Assembly (NCBI RefSeq): GCF_017939745.1
Contig: NZ_JAGKQQ010000001.1
Location: forward strand, 7,331,299 to 7,395,298
Source: Gemmata palustris
GTDB lineage: Bacteria > Planctomycetota > Planctomycetia > Gemmatales > Gemmataceae
Reading direction: 5' to 3'
Length of the DNA stretch: 64,000 bases
Shown: one piece after another, positions 51,022-59,680 of the stretch
Layout of the letters: each line of letters opens with the position of its first letter
Numbering within the stretch: the stretch's first letter is position 1
Translations under genes and position numbers: made by a program
Notes under the pieces: generated by a model
Databases searched by the model: none
Seen by the model: the letters and a program-made list of their open reading frames with translations, nothing else
Told to the model about the DNA's origin: nothing

Positions 51022-52137
51022 TCAATTCTCGGCGCTGCGGATGCCCACTTGCTTGAACAGCGCGCGGCGGGCGGAGTCGTCGTCGATCAATTCCTTCATC
51101 AGTTCCGGCAGCGGCATTCGTGCCCACCGCACGGCTTGTTCGAGCGCGTAGGGGACCATCGAGTGCGGTTCGGTGCGCCGGAAGTAGTCGCTCAACTGGA
51201 GGATCGCGTTGAGTGCGTCGTCGCGCGTGCGGATCGTCGGGAGCCGCTCGCCGCCCGCCCCACTGTCTCCCGTGTTGGGTTGACCGGGCGCGCCCGCTCC
51301 GGCCGCGGAATCGACCGGGGCCGCGACCGTCGCGGTGACGGCGAGTTTCCCGCGGGCCACGTCGTTGATCGCGGCCAGCACCCCTTCGAGTGCGTTGCGG
51401 ATCGCGGACGTCGGCGGGGCGAACCGGCCGCCCTTCTCGTCGAGGACCGCGTTGAGTTTCGCGAACTCGTCGAGCGCGGCGGTCAGGTCGTCGTGCAGCG
51501 TGCGGTAGAACGGGGCCGGGGTCTCGTCGACCGCCTTCTGCACCATCTCCATGCTGGGCGAACCCGCCGCGATCCGGCGCTCGCGCGCGTCCGGGTCGAC
51601 GATCTTCGCCACCGCGACCGCTTGCAGGTACACCGCGGTGCTGAGCTTCCCGTGCGAGGCCGATTCGGTGATCGCGATCCGGTTGATCGGCGCGATCAGC
51701 GTCCCCTCGGCGTCGTCGCCGTTCAACCCCGCGAGCGGTCCGAGTGTCGTGGCGAGCCCGTCTTCGTCGGGCGCGGGGAGCAACCCGTCCCAGAAGTTCT
51801 CCGCCAGCCCGCGGGCGAGCTTGAACCCGTCGCGCAGGCCCGCGACGCCTTGTGTGCGGCACAGCCCTTCGATCAGGTACGCGGTCAGTTCAAAGTCTTT
51901 CGTGGCCTCGCCCAGTGCCTTCGCCGCAGCGCTGACGACCGGCTTCCAGTCGGGCGGCGTTTCGTCCTGGCCGCCCTCAATTCGGCGCTCGGTGGCCCGG
52001 GCCGCCGAGCGCCCGTCCTTGACCTGGTAGTAGAGCGACGTCGGCCCGGCGTTCACCCGGAGGTCGCCCCCGGTGGGTTTCTCGCCGGGGATTGGGGCGA
52101 GTAACTTCTCGAAATCCAGCACGTCCGCGGACGGCAT
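51022..52137 (-). CDS. tssA: Type VI secretion assembly protein TssA
   Basis: 371 residues from ATG 52137 (MPSADVLDFEKLLAPIPGEKPTGGDLR, the usual ImpA_N opening). The ImpA_N domain continues with DWKPVVSAAAKALGEATKDFELTAYLIEGLCRTQGVAGLRDGFKLARGLAENFWDGLLPAPDEDG. The C-terminal part is helical and ends RTEPHSMVPYALEQAVRWARMPLPELMKELI, a common TssA end. It caps the growing sheath. It is the first gene of the operon; the 210 bp to the divergent gene at 52348 should contain the promoter. Confidence 0.95.
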   Translation of the reverse strand: MPSADVLDFEKLLAPIPGEKPTGGDLRVNAGPTSLYYQVKDGRSAARATERRIEGGQDETPPDWKPVVSAAAKALGEATKDFELTAYLIEGLCRTQGVAGLRDGFKLARGLAENFWDGLLPAPDEDGLATTLGPLAGLNGDDAEGTLIAPINRIAITESASHGKLSTAVYLQAVAVAKIVDPDARERRIAAGSPSMEMVQKAVDETPAPFYRTLHDDLTAALDEFAKLNAVLDEKGGRFAPPTSAIRNALEGVLAAINDVARGKLAVTATVAAPVDSAAGAGAPGQPNTGDSGAGGERLPTIRTRDDALNAILQLSDYFRRTEPHSMVPYALEQAVRWARMPLPELMKELIDDDSARRALFKQVGIRSAEN

Positions 52138-52347
52138 CGGCGCTCTCAAAAAACGAATCGGGGTGGCCCTCAGATTGCCCGAGAACCCGTGCCGACACAA
52201 GCAAAAAGCACTGTGTTCGGGGATGGTTACTGAACGCGGGCCGAGATTATTTCACCCGAACCGAGAAGAGTGGGCGAAAGTGGCGCGCAAGTTCTGGGCG
52301 CGGGTGGCGCTCCAACGGCACAACAGGCACGAACGGAGCAACCCGCC

Positions 52348-52776
52348 ATGACGCCGCTACTCCTATCGCTCACACTGACGAGCCCGGCCCAACCCCCGGT
52401 TTTCACGCCGCCCGTCACGCTCGCACCGCGGGTGACGCTGCAACCGCAGGTCACGCCCTTTCCGGCGTACCGTCCGCAGGTGGTCGTGGTCCCGGTTCCG
52501 GTCGTAGTGAACCCGGGGTACCTGACACCGGTCGGTCCGCAGGCGGTGACGCTGGGCGAGTTCTCGCGATTCTTCACGCCGACACCGGGTAAGCACGACG
52601 TGTGGATCATCCACCCGGTGACGCGACAGCCGGTGCGGGTGTGCTTCGCGCTGCCCAACGGCAAACTGCGCGACTTCGAGGTGGACCGGCGGTCCATCCG
52701 CTTCGAGTTCCGAAACGGCACCGTGGACATCGATTTCCGCAACAACGGCACTGTGGACGTCCGCTACCGCGACTGA
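52348..52776 (+). CDS. Hypothetical secreted Pro-rich protein (142 aa)
   Basis: Starts at ATG 52348 with a short hydrophobic leader (MTPLLLSLTLTSPAQ). A Pro/Val-rich spacer (APRVTLQPQVTPFPAYRPQVVVVPVPVVV) precedes a globular end (FSRFFTPTPGKHDVWIIHPVTRQPVRVCFALPNGKLRDFEVDRRSIRFEFRNGTVDIDFRNNGTVDVRY). The end looks like a small beta domain with repeated NGTVD strands. No family is recognised. It is divergent from the T6SS operon and closed by a strong terminator. Confidence 0.7.
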   Translation: MTPLLLSLTLTSPAQPPVFTPPVTLAPRVTLQPQVTPFPAYRPQVVVVPVPVVVNPGYLTPVGPQAVTLGEFSRFFTPTPGKHDVWIIHPVTRQPVRVCFALPNGKLRDFEVDRRSIRFEFRNGTVDIDFRNNGTVDVRYRD

Positions 52777-52791
52777 GACCCGGGTACAGGA

Positions 52792-52827
52792 AACGCCCCC
52801 GGGCGGCTTCGGCCGCCCGGGGGCGTT
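52792..52827. terminator. Strong bidirectional terminator with TTCG tetraloop
   Basis: A 16-bp perfect GC stem (52792-52807 with 52812-52827) with loop TTCG, then ACTTTT on the plus strand. It lies between convergent genes ending at 52776 and 52839, so it serves both. Confidence 0.88.
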
Positions 52828-52838
52828 ACTTTTCGCGG

Positions 52839-53354
52839 TCACTTCCCCAATACGACCTGTTCCCACTCGGAGAGGCGTTCCATGAATGCCGGGTTGGGCC
52901 TCGTGATCGGGCGCTTGGTCTGAACGAAGTCCAGTGCCTGTTCTCGCGACCAGTGATTTTTGCGCATCAGGTACGCGATAATCACCATTCCGCTGCGGCT
53001 CATTCCGTTGTGACTGTGAACGAAGACCTGGCGCCCGGCCTGTCGCTGGGCTTCGACCCATTCGACCTGGCGCCGGAGCCATTCGAGGTCGGGGGCGGGC
53101 GCGGCATCGGGAATGGGTTCCCAGACGTGTACCGCGCTCGAGTACGGGTCGGCGGTTTCGCTCAGGTTGAGGACCGCGTGGGTGCGCCAGGGCGGTGACG
53201 CGACGAACCCGCCCTGGTACAAACCGTCCTCGATCCGCGTGTAGTTCGGCGGTTTCGAGTTGGCGACCGTGACACCGAGATAGGCGACACAGGTCACGAT
53301 GAGTGCCACGAACGCGACCAGTGCGACCTGTGACCGCCACCATTCCCGTGTCAT
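52839..53354 (-). CDS. Membrane-anchored dual-specificity-phosphatase-like protein lacking the catalytic Cys
   Basis: 171 residues. One N-terminal membrane helix (VALVAFVALIVTCVAYLGVTV). The phosphatase fold is seen in YTRIEDGLYQGGFVASPPWRTHAVLNLSE and the P-loop VFVHSHNGMSRSGMVIIAYLM, residues 111-131. In active enzymes the loop is H-C-x5-R; here it reads H113-S114-HNGMS-R120, so the nucleophilic Cys is Ser (codon AGT at 53013-53015). The rest of the loop is intact. It is probably a pseudophosphatase that binds phosphoprotein without cleaving it. Confidence 0.85.
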   Translation of the reverse strand: MTREWWRSQVALVAFVALIVTCVAYLGVTVANSKPPNYTRIEDGLYQGGFVASPPWRTHAVLNLSETADPYSSAVHVWEPIPDAAPAPDLEWLRRQVEWVEAQRQAGRQVFVHSHNGMSRSGMVIIAYLMRKNHWSREQALDFVQTKRPITRPNPAFMERLSEWEQVVLGK

Positions 53355-53413
53355 GATGCACCGGGCGAGGTTGGAATGCGGTCCGGGTCACTGTGACCCG
53401 GACCGCATCAATC

Positions 53414-56400
53414 TTATCGTTGGCGAATGCCGCCGGCCGGTTGCACGGCCGATTGCGGCGGGCGGGCAGCGAAGCCCGCCCCTTGCGCGACCGGGACGAG
53501 CGGCTCGATGCGTACATCGTCGAAGTACGCGACCCCCTCACCGGTGAGCGCCATCGTCAGCGAGATCTGGCCCGATTGCGGCACGCGGCGGTACAAGTGA
53601 AACTGCTTCCACTTCCCCTTCGTGCCTGTGAGCCGGACCGCGAGCGGTTCGCCACACACGTCGTCGTAGAACAGCACACCGTCGGCGGTCAACTTGATGT
53701 CCTCGGGGGTCTTGATCCAGCCGCTCACGCGGACCAGCGTGCCCGGCGGCAGTTTCACCGGCGGGCTCTCCACCGCGAGGAACGTGCGCTCGAGCGGGCG
53801 GGCGAGCCCTTCCGCCGGTTTCCCGTCACCCGCGACGTCCGCGCTGCGCTGGACCTCGAGTTTCAGCACCCCGCGGCCGAGCTCCGGGGCCGGAGGGACG
53901 TAGCCGTCCTCGGCCCGCGCGATCGGGCGGCTCGGGAGGAACATTCTCGGCCCCTCGTAGACCGGCTTTTTCGGCTCGATCTTGTCCGCGAGCTTGGCCG
54001 CCGAGACCACGCCCGCGGCCACTTTTACGCGATCGATCGTACCGAACCGCGCGACCCATCCCGGGACCGCGGTGACCGGGAACCCGTCGGCGGGGATGTC
54101 GGTGTTCCCCGGCTCGAACGACCCGCCCGGTAGCACCGTGGTCGCGGGCTGGCACGCCTGGATCTCGCGGAACAGTTCCCAGTGCTTCGGCAGGCTGAAG
54201 TAGCTCACCGCGAACGGACTGGCGCTCGGCGTGTCGAGGGTCGCGACGGCCTGGTTCCAGTGGTCCCGCATGATAAAACGCAGGGGGCGTAGCGCCCGTT
54301 GCGCGTCGGTGAACGCCTTATCGTAGAGGCCCGCGGCGAAGTCGCGCCGGGCGTCCTCGTGGAACTGCACGGCCTGCTTGAACAGCCCGTCCGCGCCGCG
54401 CACCTGCACGCCCATTTGGGCGAGGCGCGCGTGAACCGTGTAGGTCTTCTCGTACTCCTCGGCCGCGAGGTCCATTGCCCACCGCGCCGCGCTCCGCCCG
54501 TACTTGCGGTTATAGTCCTGCCACTGGGCGACCAACCCGTCCTGCTGCAACTCGTTAGTGAATACGATGGGGGCAACGAGGTCGAACTCGGTGATCGTGA
54601 GTTCCGTGCCGCCAGTTCGCTTGACGGCGCTGTTTCGCAAGCACTCCACTCCAGCCGGGGAGATGCGCCACGGGTCCGCGCCGTCGGCCACGAGCGGAAC
54701 GGTCACTTTAATCGACCCGACCGCGCCCTGGTCCGGCACGTATTGGCTGCCCTTTCCGAGCCAGAGGGGGAGCAGCAGTGTCCCGCGACTGCCGCGGATC
54801 AGCGCGGCTTTTACATCGGGGTGGTCCGTGTCCAGCCATTGAATACTCTGCGCGCCTCGGGGCGCGAGCAGCACGGGCGCGAGCATCTCCAGTTCGGAAT
54901 TGAGGATCGCCATACCCTGGAGCCGGTCGCGCCCGAAGTGGCTGTCCGCGAGGAACTGATCGGACCAGAACCCCAGCCCGCGGCACCCGCACGCGACGCT
55001 AATGTAGGCGAGCAACCGCACCTGTTCCGGGTGCGGGCCGATCGGGTCCGCGAACTGGTCCCCGTTCTTCGCCCGGGCCACGTTCTCGACGTACCAGTCC
55101 GGCGCGTGGTTCTGCACCCACGTCCAGAACACGGCGCGGTCGGAACTGAGGGCCATGCGCTGGGCGATCCAGTCGCGGTACCCGGAGAGTTCGAGACTGG
55201 TGAACAGGGGCCAGCGGTGCGCCCCGATGGCGCCGAGGAACGTCGAGTAGCCCTGGAACCCGTCCCACACGTCGGCGCTGAACGGGCGCTTCCCGTCGAA
55301 CTTGCGGATATAGTCCTGGGTGCGCTTGACCGCGGCGGTTTGTTCCTTAACGCGCCCGCCGCCGAGGTCCCAAAACAGCACGTCCGAACCGGAGAACTTG
55401 CGGAAGTAGCCGTCGAGCGCGGCGACCTCCGCTTCGCTCTTGTCGGTCACCGACGCGGGCAGCGCGACCGGGGCCGACGGCACCACCATCCAGCCCTCGC
55501 GGTTCGCTTCTTCCAGCACACTGGCGGACACGTCCGCGGGAACCCAGAGTGCGTCGAACCCGGCCTGGCGCAGCACGTGGAGCGGCGCGCCCGTGTGGCG
55601 CACGGCCCGGAAGAAGAACGGTTTCCCGTCCACAAACAGTTGTCCGCCGTCTTGCCGGGAGATGCGCCCGCGCGCGCCGCCCGAGGGGGCGCCCGGTTTC
55701 GAGCGCCCCGTCGTCGTACCGGGCACGCCGCCCGCGGCGTCGGGCGCCTTCACCGGGCCGATGTCGAGGTCGTCGATCCAGATGTCCGCGGTACCGGGGC
55801 CGGTGTAGAGGTTCAGCACGAGCCGGTCGATGTACGCGCCGGTGCTGTTCACCGCGCGCCCGATCTTGGTCTGGAGTACCGGTAGGTGCTTGCCGATGAG
55901 CCCGGGAATTTCGGTCAGCGTGAGCTTCTGCCACTGGCCCCTATCGGTGTACGTGTCGCCGACGATGAGCGCGGTGAGGGGCGATTCCGGGTGCGCCGGG
56001 TCCGTCTCTTTCGGGAACACGACCCGCGCCCGGAGCTGAATGCCGGTCTTCGTCGCCTTCACCCACACGCCGGCCGAGAGCGCGGCCGTAACCGGGGCCT
56101 GGGGCGTGTCGTAGTGGTAGTGAATGAACGCGGCGTCGCCGGTCGCGAGGTCGGACGAGAGTTTGAGGTGCTCGCTGGTCGGCCGGCTGTGGCACGAGTT
56201 GTCGTCGATGTCGTGTTCTTTTTCCTCGACCTTCACGTTCGCGTCGCCGCGGACGAGAGCGGTGTTCTTGTTCCCGAAACCGAACCGGTGGATCGTCTCC
56301 CCGTAAACGGGCACCAGGGCGAACCCCGCCCCGATAACGACCAGCATGACGCTCGCGAGCACGCACCTGCGATTGGGCCTCGGTACCACGAACGGCTCCT

Positions 56401-56416
56401 TCCGTTTACGGAACAC
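53414..56416 (-). CDS. Large secreted glycosidase-like protein (1000 aa)
   Basis: N-terminal membrane anchor or signal (CVLASVMLVVIGAGFALVPVYG). Residues about 60-230 look like a carbohydrate-binding beta-sandwich (IWIDDLDIGPV). A TIM-barrel-like region follows at about 255-560: GQLFVDGKPFFFRAVRHTGAPLHVLRQAGFDALWVP, DVLFWDLGGG, KRPFSADVWDGFQG, WTWVQNHAP, VACGCRGLGFWSD. The end has a second beta domain (LVRVSGWIKTPEDIKLTADGVLFYDD, YFDDVRIEP). This is the layout of uncharacterised planctomycete beta-galactosidase-like proteins. Catalytic residues could not be assigned with confidence. Confidence 0.75.
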   Translation of the reverse strand: MFRKRKEPFVVPRPNRRCVLASVMLVVIGAGFALVPVYGETIHRFGFGNKNTALVRGDANVKVEEKEHDIDDNSCHSRPTSEHLKLSSDLATGDAAFIHYHYDTPQAPVTAALSAGVWVKATKTGIQLRARVVFPKETDPAHPESPLTALIVGDTYTDRGQWQKLTLTEIPGLIGKHLPVLQTKIGRAVNSTGAYIDRLVLNLYTGPGTADIWIDDLDIGPVKAPDAAGGVPGTTTGRSKPGAPSGGARGRISRQDGGQLFVDGKPFFFRAVRHTGAPLHVLRQAGFDALWVPADVSASVLEEANREGWMVVPSAPVALPASVTDKSEAEVAALDGYFRKFSGSDVLFWDLGGGRVKEQTAAVKRTQDYIRKFDGKRPFSADVWDGFQGYSTFLGAIGAHRWPLFTSLELSGYRDWIAQRMALSSDRAVFWTWVQNHAPDWYVENVARAKNGDQFADPIGPHPEQVRLLAYISVACGCRGLGFWSDQFLADSHFGRDRLQGMAILNSELEMLAPVLLAPRGAQSIQWLDTDHPDVKAALIRGSRGTLLLPLWLGKGSQYVPDQGAVGSIKVTVPLVADGADPWRISPAGVECLRNSAVKRTGGTELTITEFDLVAPIVFTNELQQDGLVAQWQDYNRKYGRSAARWAMDLAAEEYEKTYTVHARLAQMGVQVRGADGLFKQAVQFHEDARRDFAAGLYDKAFTDAQRALRPLRFIMRDHWNQAVATLDTPSASPFAVSYFSLPKHWELFREIQACQPATTVLPGGSFEPGNTDIPADGFPVTAVPGWVARFGTIDRVKVAAGVVSAAKLADKIEPKKPVYEGPRMFLPSRPIARAEDGYVPPAPELGRGVLKLEVQRSADVAGDGKPAEGLARPLERTFLAVESPPVKLPPGTLVRVSGWIKTPEDIKLTADGVLFYDDVCGEPLAVRLTGTKGKWKQFHLYRRVPQSGQISLTMALTGEGVAYFDDVRIEPLVPVAQGAGFAARPPQSAVQPAGGIRQR

Positions 56417-56551
56417 GGGCCGGTCATATACCCCGCCGCGCCCCCGTGCGGAAGCTCAACCGGAGAACCGGAGAAACCCCGGGCTTCCGCTTTTTGTTTG
56501 AACGGAGTATCTTGAAGTCACTGCCTTTACGACCCGTAAATCGGATCGCCC

Positions 56552-56845
56552 ATGCGGTACGTTCCCGTCAAAGATTTGAAGCCGCTTCAAGGATCTGCAC
56601 GCGCGAAACCCCGACCCGGCCTCCAATAGCTCTCGGACGACGAACTGCTCGAAAGTGTTCAGAACCCGAAAAACGCTGACTACCTGACGGAGAATACTAA
56701 AACCGGAGCGCTCGTGGACGGTAACGGGCGCGCCCGCGAACTCCTTCGACGCGCGGGAGATCCGAATAGTACCGTTTCCCCGAGCACACTCGTCCCGGTG
56801 CTCCCCTACACGCCCGATCTTTCCATGTTTCCCGATCTGGATTGA
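56552..56845 (+). pseudogene. Small gene broken by an in-frame amber codon
   Basis: ATG 56552 reads MRYVPVKDLKPLQGSARAKPRPGLQ, then TAG at 56627-56629. The same frame goes on as LSDDELLESVQNPKNADYLTENTKTGALVDGNGRARELLRRAGDPNSTVSPSTLVPVLPYTPDLSMFPDLD to TGA at 56843. Composition on both sides of the stop is that of one protein. The next gene starts 5 bp after the final stop, as in an operon. Either the gene is inactive or the stop is read through. Confidence 0.75.
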
Positions 56846-56849
56846 CCCG

Positions 56850-57137
56850 ATGACCACAACGAAATCCGCCGCCGAGATCCTTCACCGGCTCTTGTACCGC
56901 GCGCTCATTGAGATCCGCGAGCAGGGCCGGCAGACGGGAAACAAAGCCGTTTTTCACCTCGCCGACTTGTTTCACACGACCGCTCTGGAGTTGGGGCAGG
57001 CTGCCAACGGGAGCGAGTCCTACGACGTGGTCCTGCGCCATCTCGAAGAGAAGGCCGCCGAGAAGGGGGTTGCGCGGTGGTTCCAGAACGCGATTATTGA
57101 GGTCGACGACACACAACCCGCTGGCCCCGCCAGCTAA
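56850..57137 (+). CDS. Hypothetical protein (95 aa)
   Basis: Helical protein: MTTTKSAAEILHRLLYRALIEIREQGRQTGNKAVFHLADLFHTTALELGQAANGSESYDVVLRHLEEKAAEKGVARWFQ. No known domain is recognised. It starts 5 bp after the end of the amber-broken gene and was probably coupled to it. The two together may be a small two-protein unit common in this group of organisms. Confidence 0.7.
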   Translation: MTTTKSAAEILHRLLYRALIEIREQGRQTGNKAVFHLADLFHTTALELGQAANGSESYDVVLRHLEEKAAEKGVARWFQNAIIEVDDTQPAGPAS

Positions 57138-57238
57138 TCGTGTGTTTCTCGTGAACCGGTGGGCGGGCGCGGGCTCTTCCTCTACTCTGGCGACGACGGC
57201 ACGAGTCGTCACACATCACCGTCTCAGAGGAGTTCTCC

Positions 57239-57637
57239 ATGTTCCGACTTCTGGTGGCCGGTTGCGCCCTGGCCCTCGTCGCGTTCAGCGCCGGCGCCGA
57301 AGACAAGAAAGAAGACCCCAAGGCCGTGACCACGTGGCTCCGCGAAGTCAACGGCATCGATCTCAAGTTCGAGTTCGGCAAGGACACCGCGACCTTCAAC
57401 GTGACCAGTGGCGACAACGGCGTCGTCGTGAAGGCCAAATTGACGAAGGAGAAAGACGTGCTGACGGCCGAGTTCACCGACGTGGAGGAGAAGGGCACGT
57501 TCCCCAGCAAGCCGAAGAAGGGCGACAAGATCAGCTTCAAGTGGGTTGCTAAAGACGGTACCGCGACGCTCTCCGAATTGAAGGGCGCGGACGATGCCAA
57601 GGATGTCCTCGAAGGCGAGTACAAGCTGAAGAAGTAA
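57239..57637 (+). CDS. Small secreted protein (132 aa)
   Basis: Signal peptide MFRLLVAGCALALVAFSAGAE. The mature part is Lys/Asp-rich and probably an all-beta barrel: IDLKFEFGKDTATFNVTSGDNGVVVKAKLTKEKDVLTAEFTDVEEKG, then KISFKWVAKDGTATLSEL and ending LEGEYKLKK. No Pfam family is recognised from memory. It resembles small planctomycete secreted proteins with a lipocalin- or TIGR03066-like end. Its own terminator follows. Confidence 0.75.
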   Translation: MFRLLVAGCALALVAFSAGAEDKKEDPKAVTTWLREVNGIDLKFEFGKDTATFNVTSGDNGVVVKAKLTKEKDVLTAEFTDVEEKGTFPSKPKKGDKISFKWVAKDGTATLSELKGADDAKDVLEGEYKLKK

Positions 57638-57653
57638 CCGCCGAACGAAACGC

Positions 57654-57696
57654 GCGAAGGCCGCACGCGGATTGCGTGCGGCCTTCGCTTTTATTT
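57654..57696 (+). terminator. Intrinsic terminator
   Basis: A 15-bp perfect stem (GCGAAGGCCGCACGC and its complement) with a 5-nt loop is followed by TTTTATTT. It lies 17 nt after the stop of the small secreted protein gene, close to the convergent rpmB end. Confidence 0.9.
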
Positions 57697-57712
57697 ACTC
57701 CGAGCCGGCCGA

Positions 57713-57973
57713 CTACACGTTGACCTTCTCGAACGGCTTCACTTTCACGGGCTTCACCACCAGTCCGCTGCGGATCGCGGAGGCGGACACCCACACCTTC
57801 TTCACCACGCCGTCCACGACGCAGCGCATTTTCTGGAGGTTCGGTTTGAACTTCCGCCGGCTGGTGCCGAGGATCTTCTTACCGACGCCGCCGAGGTACT
57901 TCGCCTTACCGCGGTACTTCTTGCGGTTCCCAAAAACCGCCTTTTTACCGGTGAAAACGCACGTCTTGGCCAT
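57713..57973 (-). CDS. rpmB: 50S ribosomal protein L28
   Basis: 86 residues: MAKTCVFTGKKAVFGNRKKY, then LGGVGKKILGTSRRKFKPNLQKMRCVVDGVVKKVWVSASAIRSGLV. The RRKFKPNLQ and V-W-V-SA-AIRSG parts are diagnostic of L28, which binds 23S rRNA in the large subunit. The zinc-binding Cys pairs of some L28 forms are not complete here (single Cys near the N-terminus and one in MRCVV). It is a single gene with about 230 bp to the divergent acyltransferase. Confidence 0.96.
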   Translation of the reverse strand: MAKTCVFTGKKAVFGNRKKYRGKAKYLGGVGKKILGTSRRKFKPNLQKMRCVVDGVVKKVWVSASAIRSGLVVKPVKVKPFEKVNV

Positions 57974-58204
57974 GACCGTGATCCCGTGACATTACCCCGG
58001 TAGTCCGAGGCGAACGCGAAGCTTCCAAGTCTCAAGTCGTCGAGTCGCAAGCGACAGAGCCGAAGACACTTAAGGTACTGATCTTCGATTTTATGGCTTA
58101 CGACGTTTAGGCTTTATGACTTTTTTACTATAGCGGGCCGTCCGGCTGTGGCAAGGATTCCAGTCCCGCGATATACATGGCCCGCACCCATTCGCGGAGC
58201 CGCC

Positions 58205-59410
58205 ATGCCCGAATCCGAATCGCCACAAGTCCGCCGCGACCGGCACAGCGCGCTCGGCGCGGCCGCAATCGTGTGCCTTTCGGTGCCCGCGCTCGCGATC
58301 CTCGTGATCGATTCCCCCGCGGACGCGCGCCGGGGGAACGTGCTGTGGCTGGTCGGGTCGATGGTGGGTTTCGCGCTTTTGCCGTTCCTCTACTGGGCGC
58401 CGTACCGGGCGCTGGGGCTGGTGCCGCTGGCCGCGGTCGCGTGGCTCGCCGCGGTCGGGCACGGCGTGTACTGGGGCGAGTGGCCCGGCTGGGCACACGG
58501 CGCCCCACTCGGGCTCATCGTCGGTGCGCTCGCGCGCGGGCGCCGGGGACAGGAGCCGTGGCCGGAAACGGCCGCGCTATTCGGCGCGACCCTCGTGGGG
58601 TTCGGGATCGCGTGGGCGTGCGTGACGCGCGGGCGCCCGTTCGCGGCACCGCAGGGGCTCGTTCTGATCGCGTCCGTTGCGCTCGTCGGTTGGTCGTGGG
58701 CGCGGCTCTTCCGCCCGCTGTTCGAGCTGGTGGTGGAACCCGTTTTGTGGTTGATGTACCGCGTTCGGCGCGCCGGCCCCGGCTTCACGGACTTTCCGCG
58801 AACCGGGCCGTGTCTCGTGATCGCTAATCACGCCTGTTGGCTCGATCCCGTTTTCTTGGCGAAGGTGCTCCCCCGGCCGCTCACGCCGATGATGACCGCC
58901 AAGTTCTACGACCTGCCACTCATCCGGCGCCTGATGGTCGCGTTCGGCATCATCCGCGTGCCGGAGAAGGCGCTCAAAAAGGACGCACCCGAACTCCTCG
59001 AAGCGATCGCGGCGCTGGACCGCGGGGAGTGCGTGGTGATCTTCCCGGAGGGCTATTTGCGCCGGTCGGAAGACCGCCCCCTGCGCCGGTTCGGGCAAGG
59101 GGTGTGGCAAGTGCTCAAGGCGCGCCCGAGCACGCCCGTGTTCGCGACGTGGATCGAGGGCGCGTGGGGGAGTTACACGTCGCACTCCAAAGGGGTGCCG
59201 ATGAAAAACAAGAAACCGGACTTCCGTCGGTCGATCGGTGTGGGTGCGTCGGCCGCGGTGGTGGTGCCTCCGGACATCCTCAGCGCGCACCTCCCCACGC
59301 GAACGCACCTCATGAACCTCGTGGGCGCAGCGCGGGTGCATTTGGGGCTCGACCCGCTCCCACCGTTCGAGCTGCCCGCAAAAACGGACGACATCGAGAA
59401 CGAAGGGTGA
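58205..59410 (+). CDS. Membrane 1-acyl-sn-glycerol-3-phosphate acyltransferase-like (PlsC family)
   Basis: 401 residues from ATG 58205. Five or six membrane helices fill about residues 16-165. The PlsC domain follows: CLVIANHACWLDPVFL with the NHx4D motif at 208-214, then AKFYDLPLIRRLMVAFGIIRVPE, and VVIFPEGYLRRSEDRPLRRFGQG with FPEG at 280-283. It transfers an acyl chain to a glycerol phosphate or similar lipid. The N-terminal multi-helix part is not typical of ordinary PlsC and suggests a special lipid substrate. Confidence 0.9.
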   Translation: MPESESPQVRRDRHSALGAAAIVCLSVPALAILVIDSPADARRGNVLWLVGSMVGFALLPFLYWAPYRALGLVPLAAVAWLAAVGHGVYWGEWPGWAHGAPLGLIVGALARGRRGQEPWPETAALFGATLVGFGIAWACVTRGRPFAAPQGLVLIASVALVGWSWARLFRPLFELVVEPVLWLMYRVRRAGPGFTDFPRTGPCLVIANHACWLDPVFLAKVLPRPLTPMMTAKFYDLPLIRRLMVAFGIIRVPEKALKKDAPELLEAIAALDRGECVVIFPEGYLRRSEDRPLRRFGQGVWQVLKARPSTPVFATWIEGAWGSYTSHSKGVPMKNKKPDFRRSIGVGASAAVVVPPDILSAHLPTRTHLMNLVGAARVHLGLDPLPPFELPAKTDDIENEG

Positions 59411-59499
59411 GGGCACACTAACTTTTTTGCTTGTCGAAACCCCATTCGCGCGGTAGTAAACTTCCGTCGAGAAAACCGGGCACAAGGCACTGATACGAA

Positions 59500-59598
59500 A
59501 TGACGGTTCTGGCGCGAGTTCGGCTGGCACGCACCGCTTACGCGGCTGCCGGCGCGCTCGCGCTTGCCGCTATTTTCGCCGTTGCCGTAGTCACATGA
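59500..59598 (+). CDS. Tiny membrane peptide (32 aa)
   Basis: ATG 59500: MTVLARVRLARTAYAAAGALALAAIFAVAVVT, then TGA. A basic N-terminus precedes one Ala-rich membrane helix. There is an intrinsic terminator 34 nt after the stop, so this looks like a short transcription unit of its own. The frame is too short for most gene finders. It may be a small inner-membrane regulator peptide, a leader peptide of the aminotransferase gene, or chance. Confidence 0.45.
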   Translation: MTVLARVRLARTAYAAAGALALAAIFAVAVVT

Positions 59599-59632
59599 CT
59601 CCGGGTTCGACCGTGTTCTGAAACACTCGTCG

Positions 59633-59660
59633 GCCCCGGAGTCAAACTCCGGGGCTTTTT
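59633..59660 (+). terminator. Intrinsic terminator 20 bp upstream of the aminotransferase gene
   Basis: A 10-bp perfect stem (GCCCCGGAGT/ACTCCGGGGC) with a 3-nt loop and TTTTT. It ends only 20 bp before the aminotransferase ATG. Either it closes the tiny gene and the promoter of the aminotransferase lies within or very near it, or it is an attenuator. Confidence 0.85.
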
Positions 59661-59680
59661 GCTTATCCAAGGAGCATCGC

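Noticed and set aside
52363-53541. 392-codon minus-strand frame across the terminator at 52792
   Set aside because: It overlaps two better genes and runs through a strong terminator; low-complexity Arg-rich product.
54299-55885. 528-codon plus-strand frame opposite the glycosidase-like gene
   Set aside because: Composition is that of an antisense shadow (Arg, Val, Glu, Pro), with no recognisable domain.
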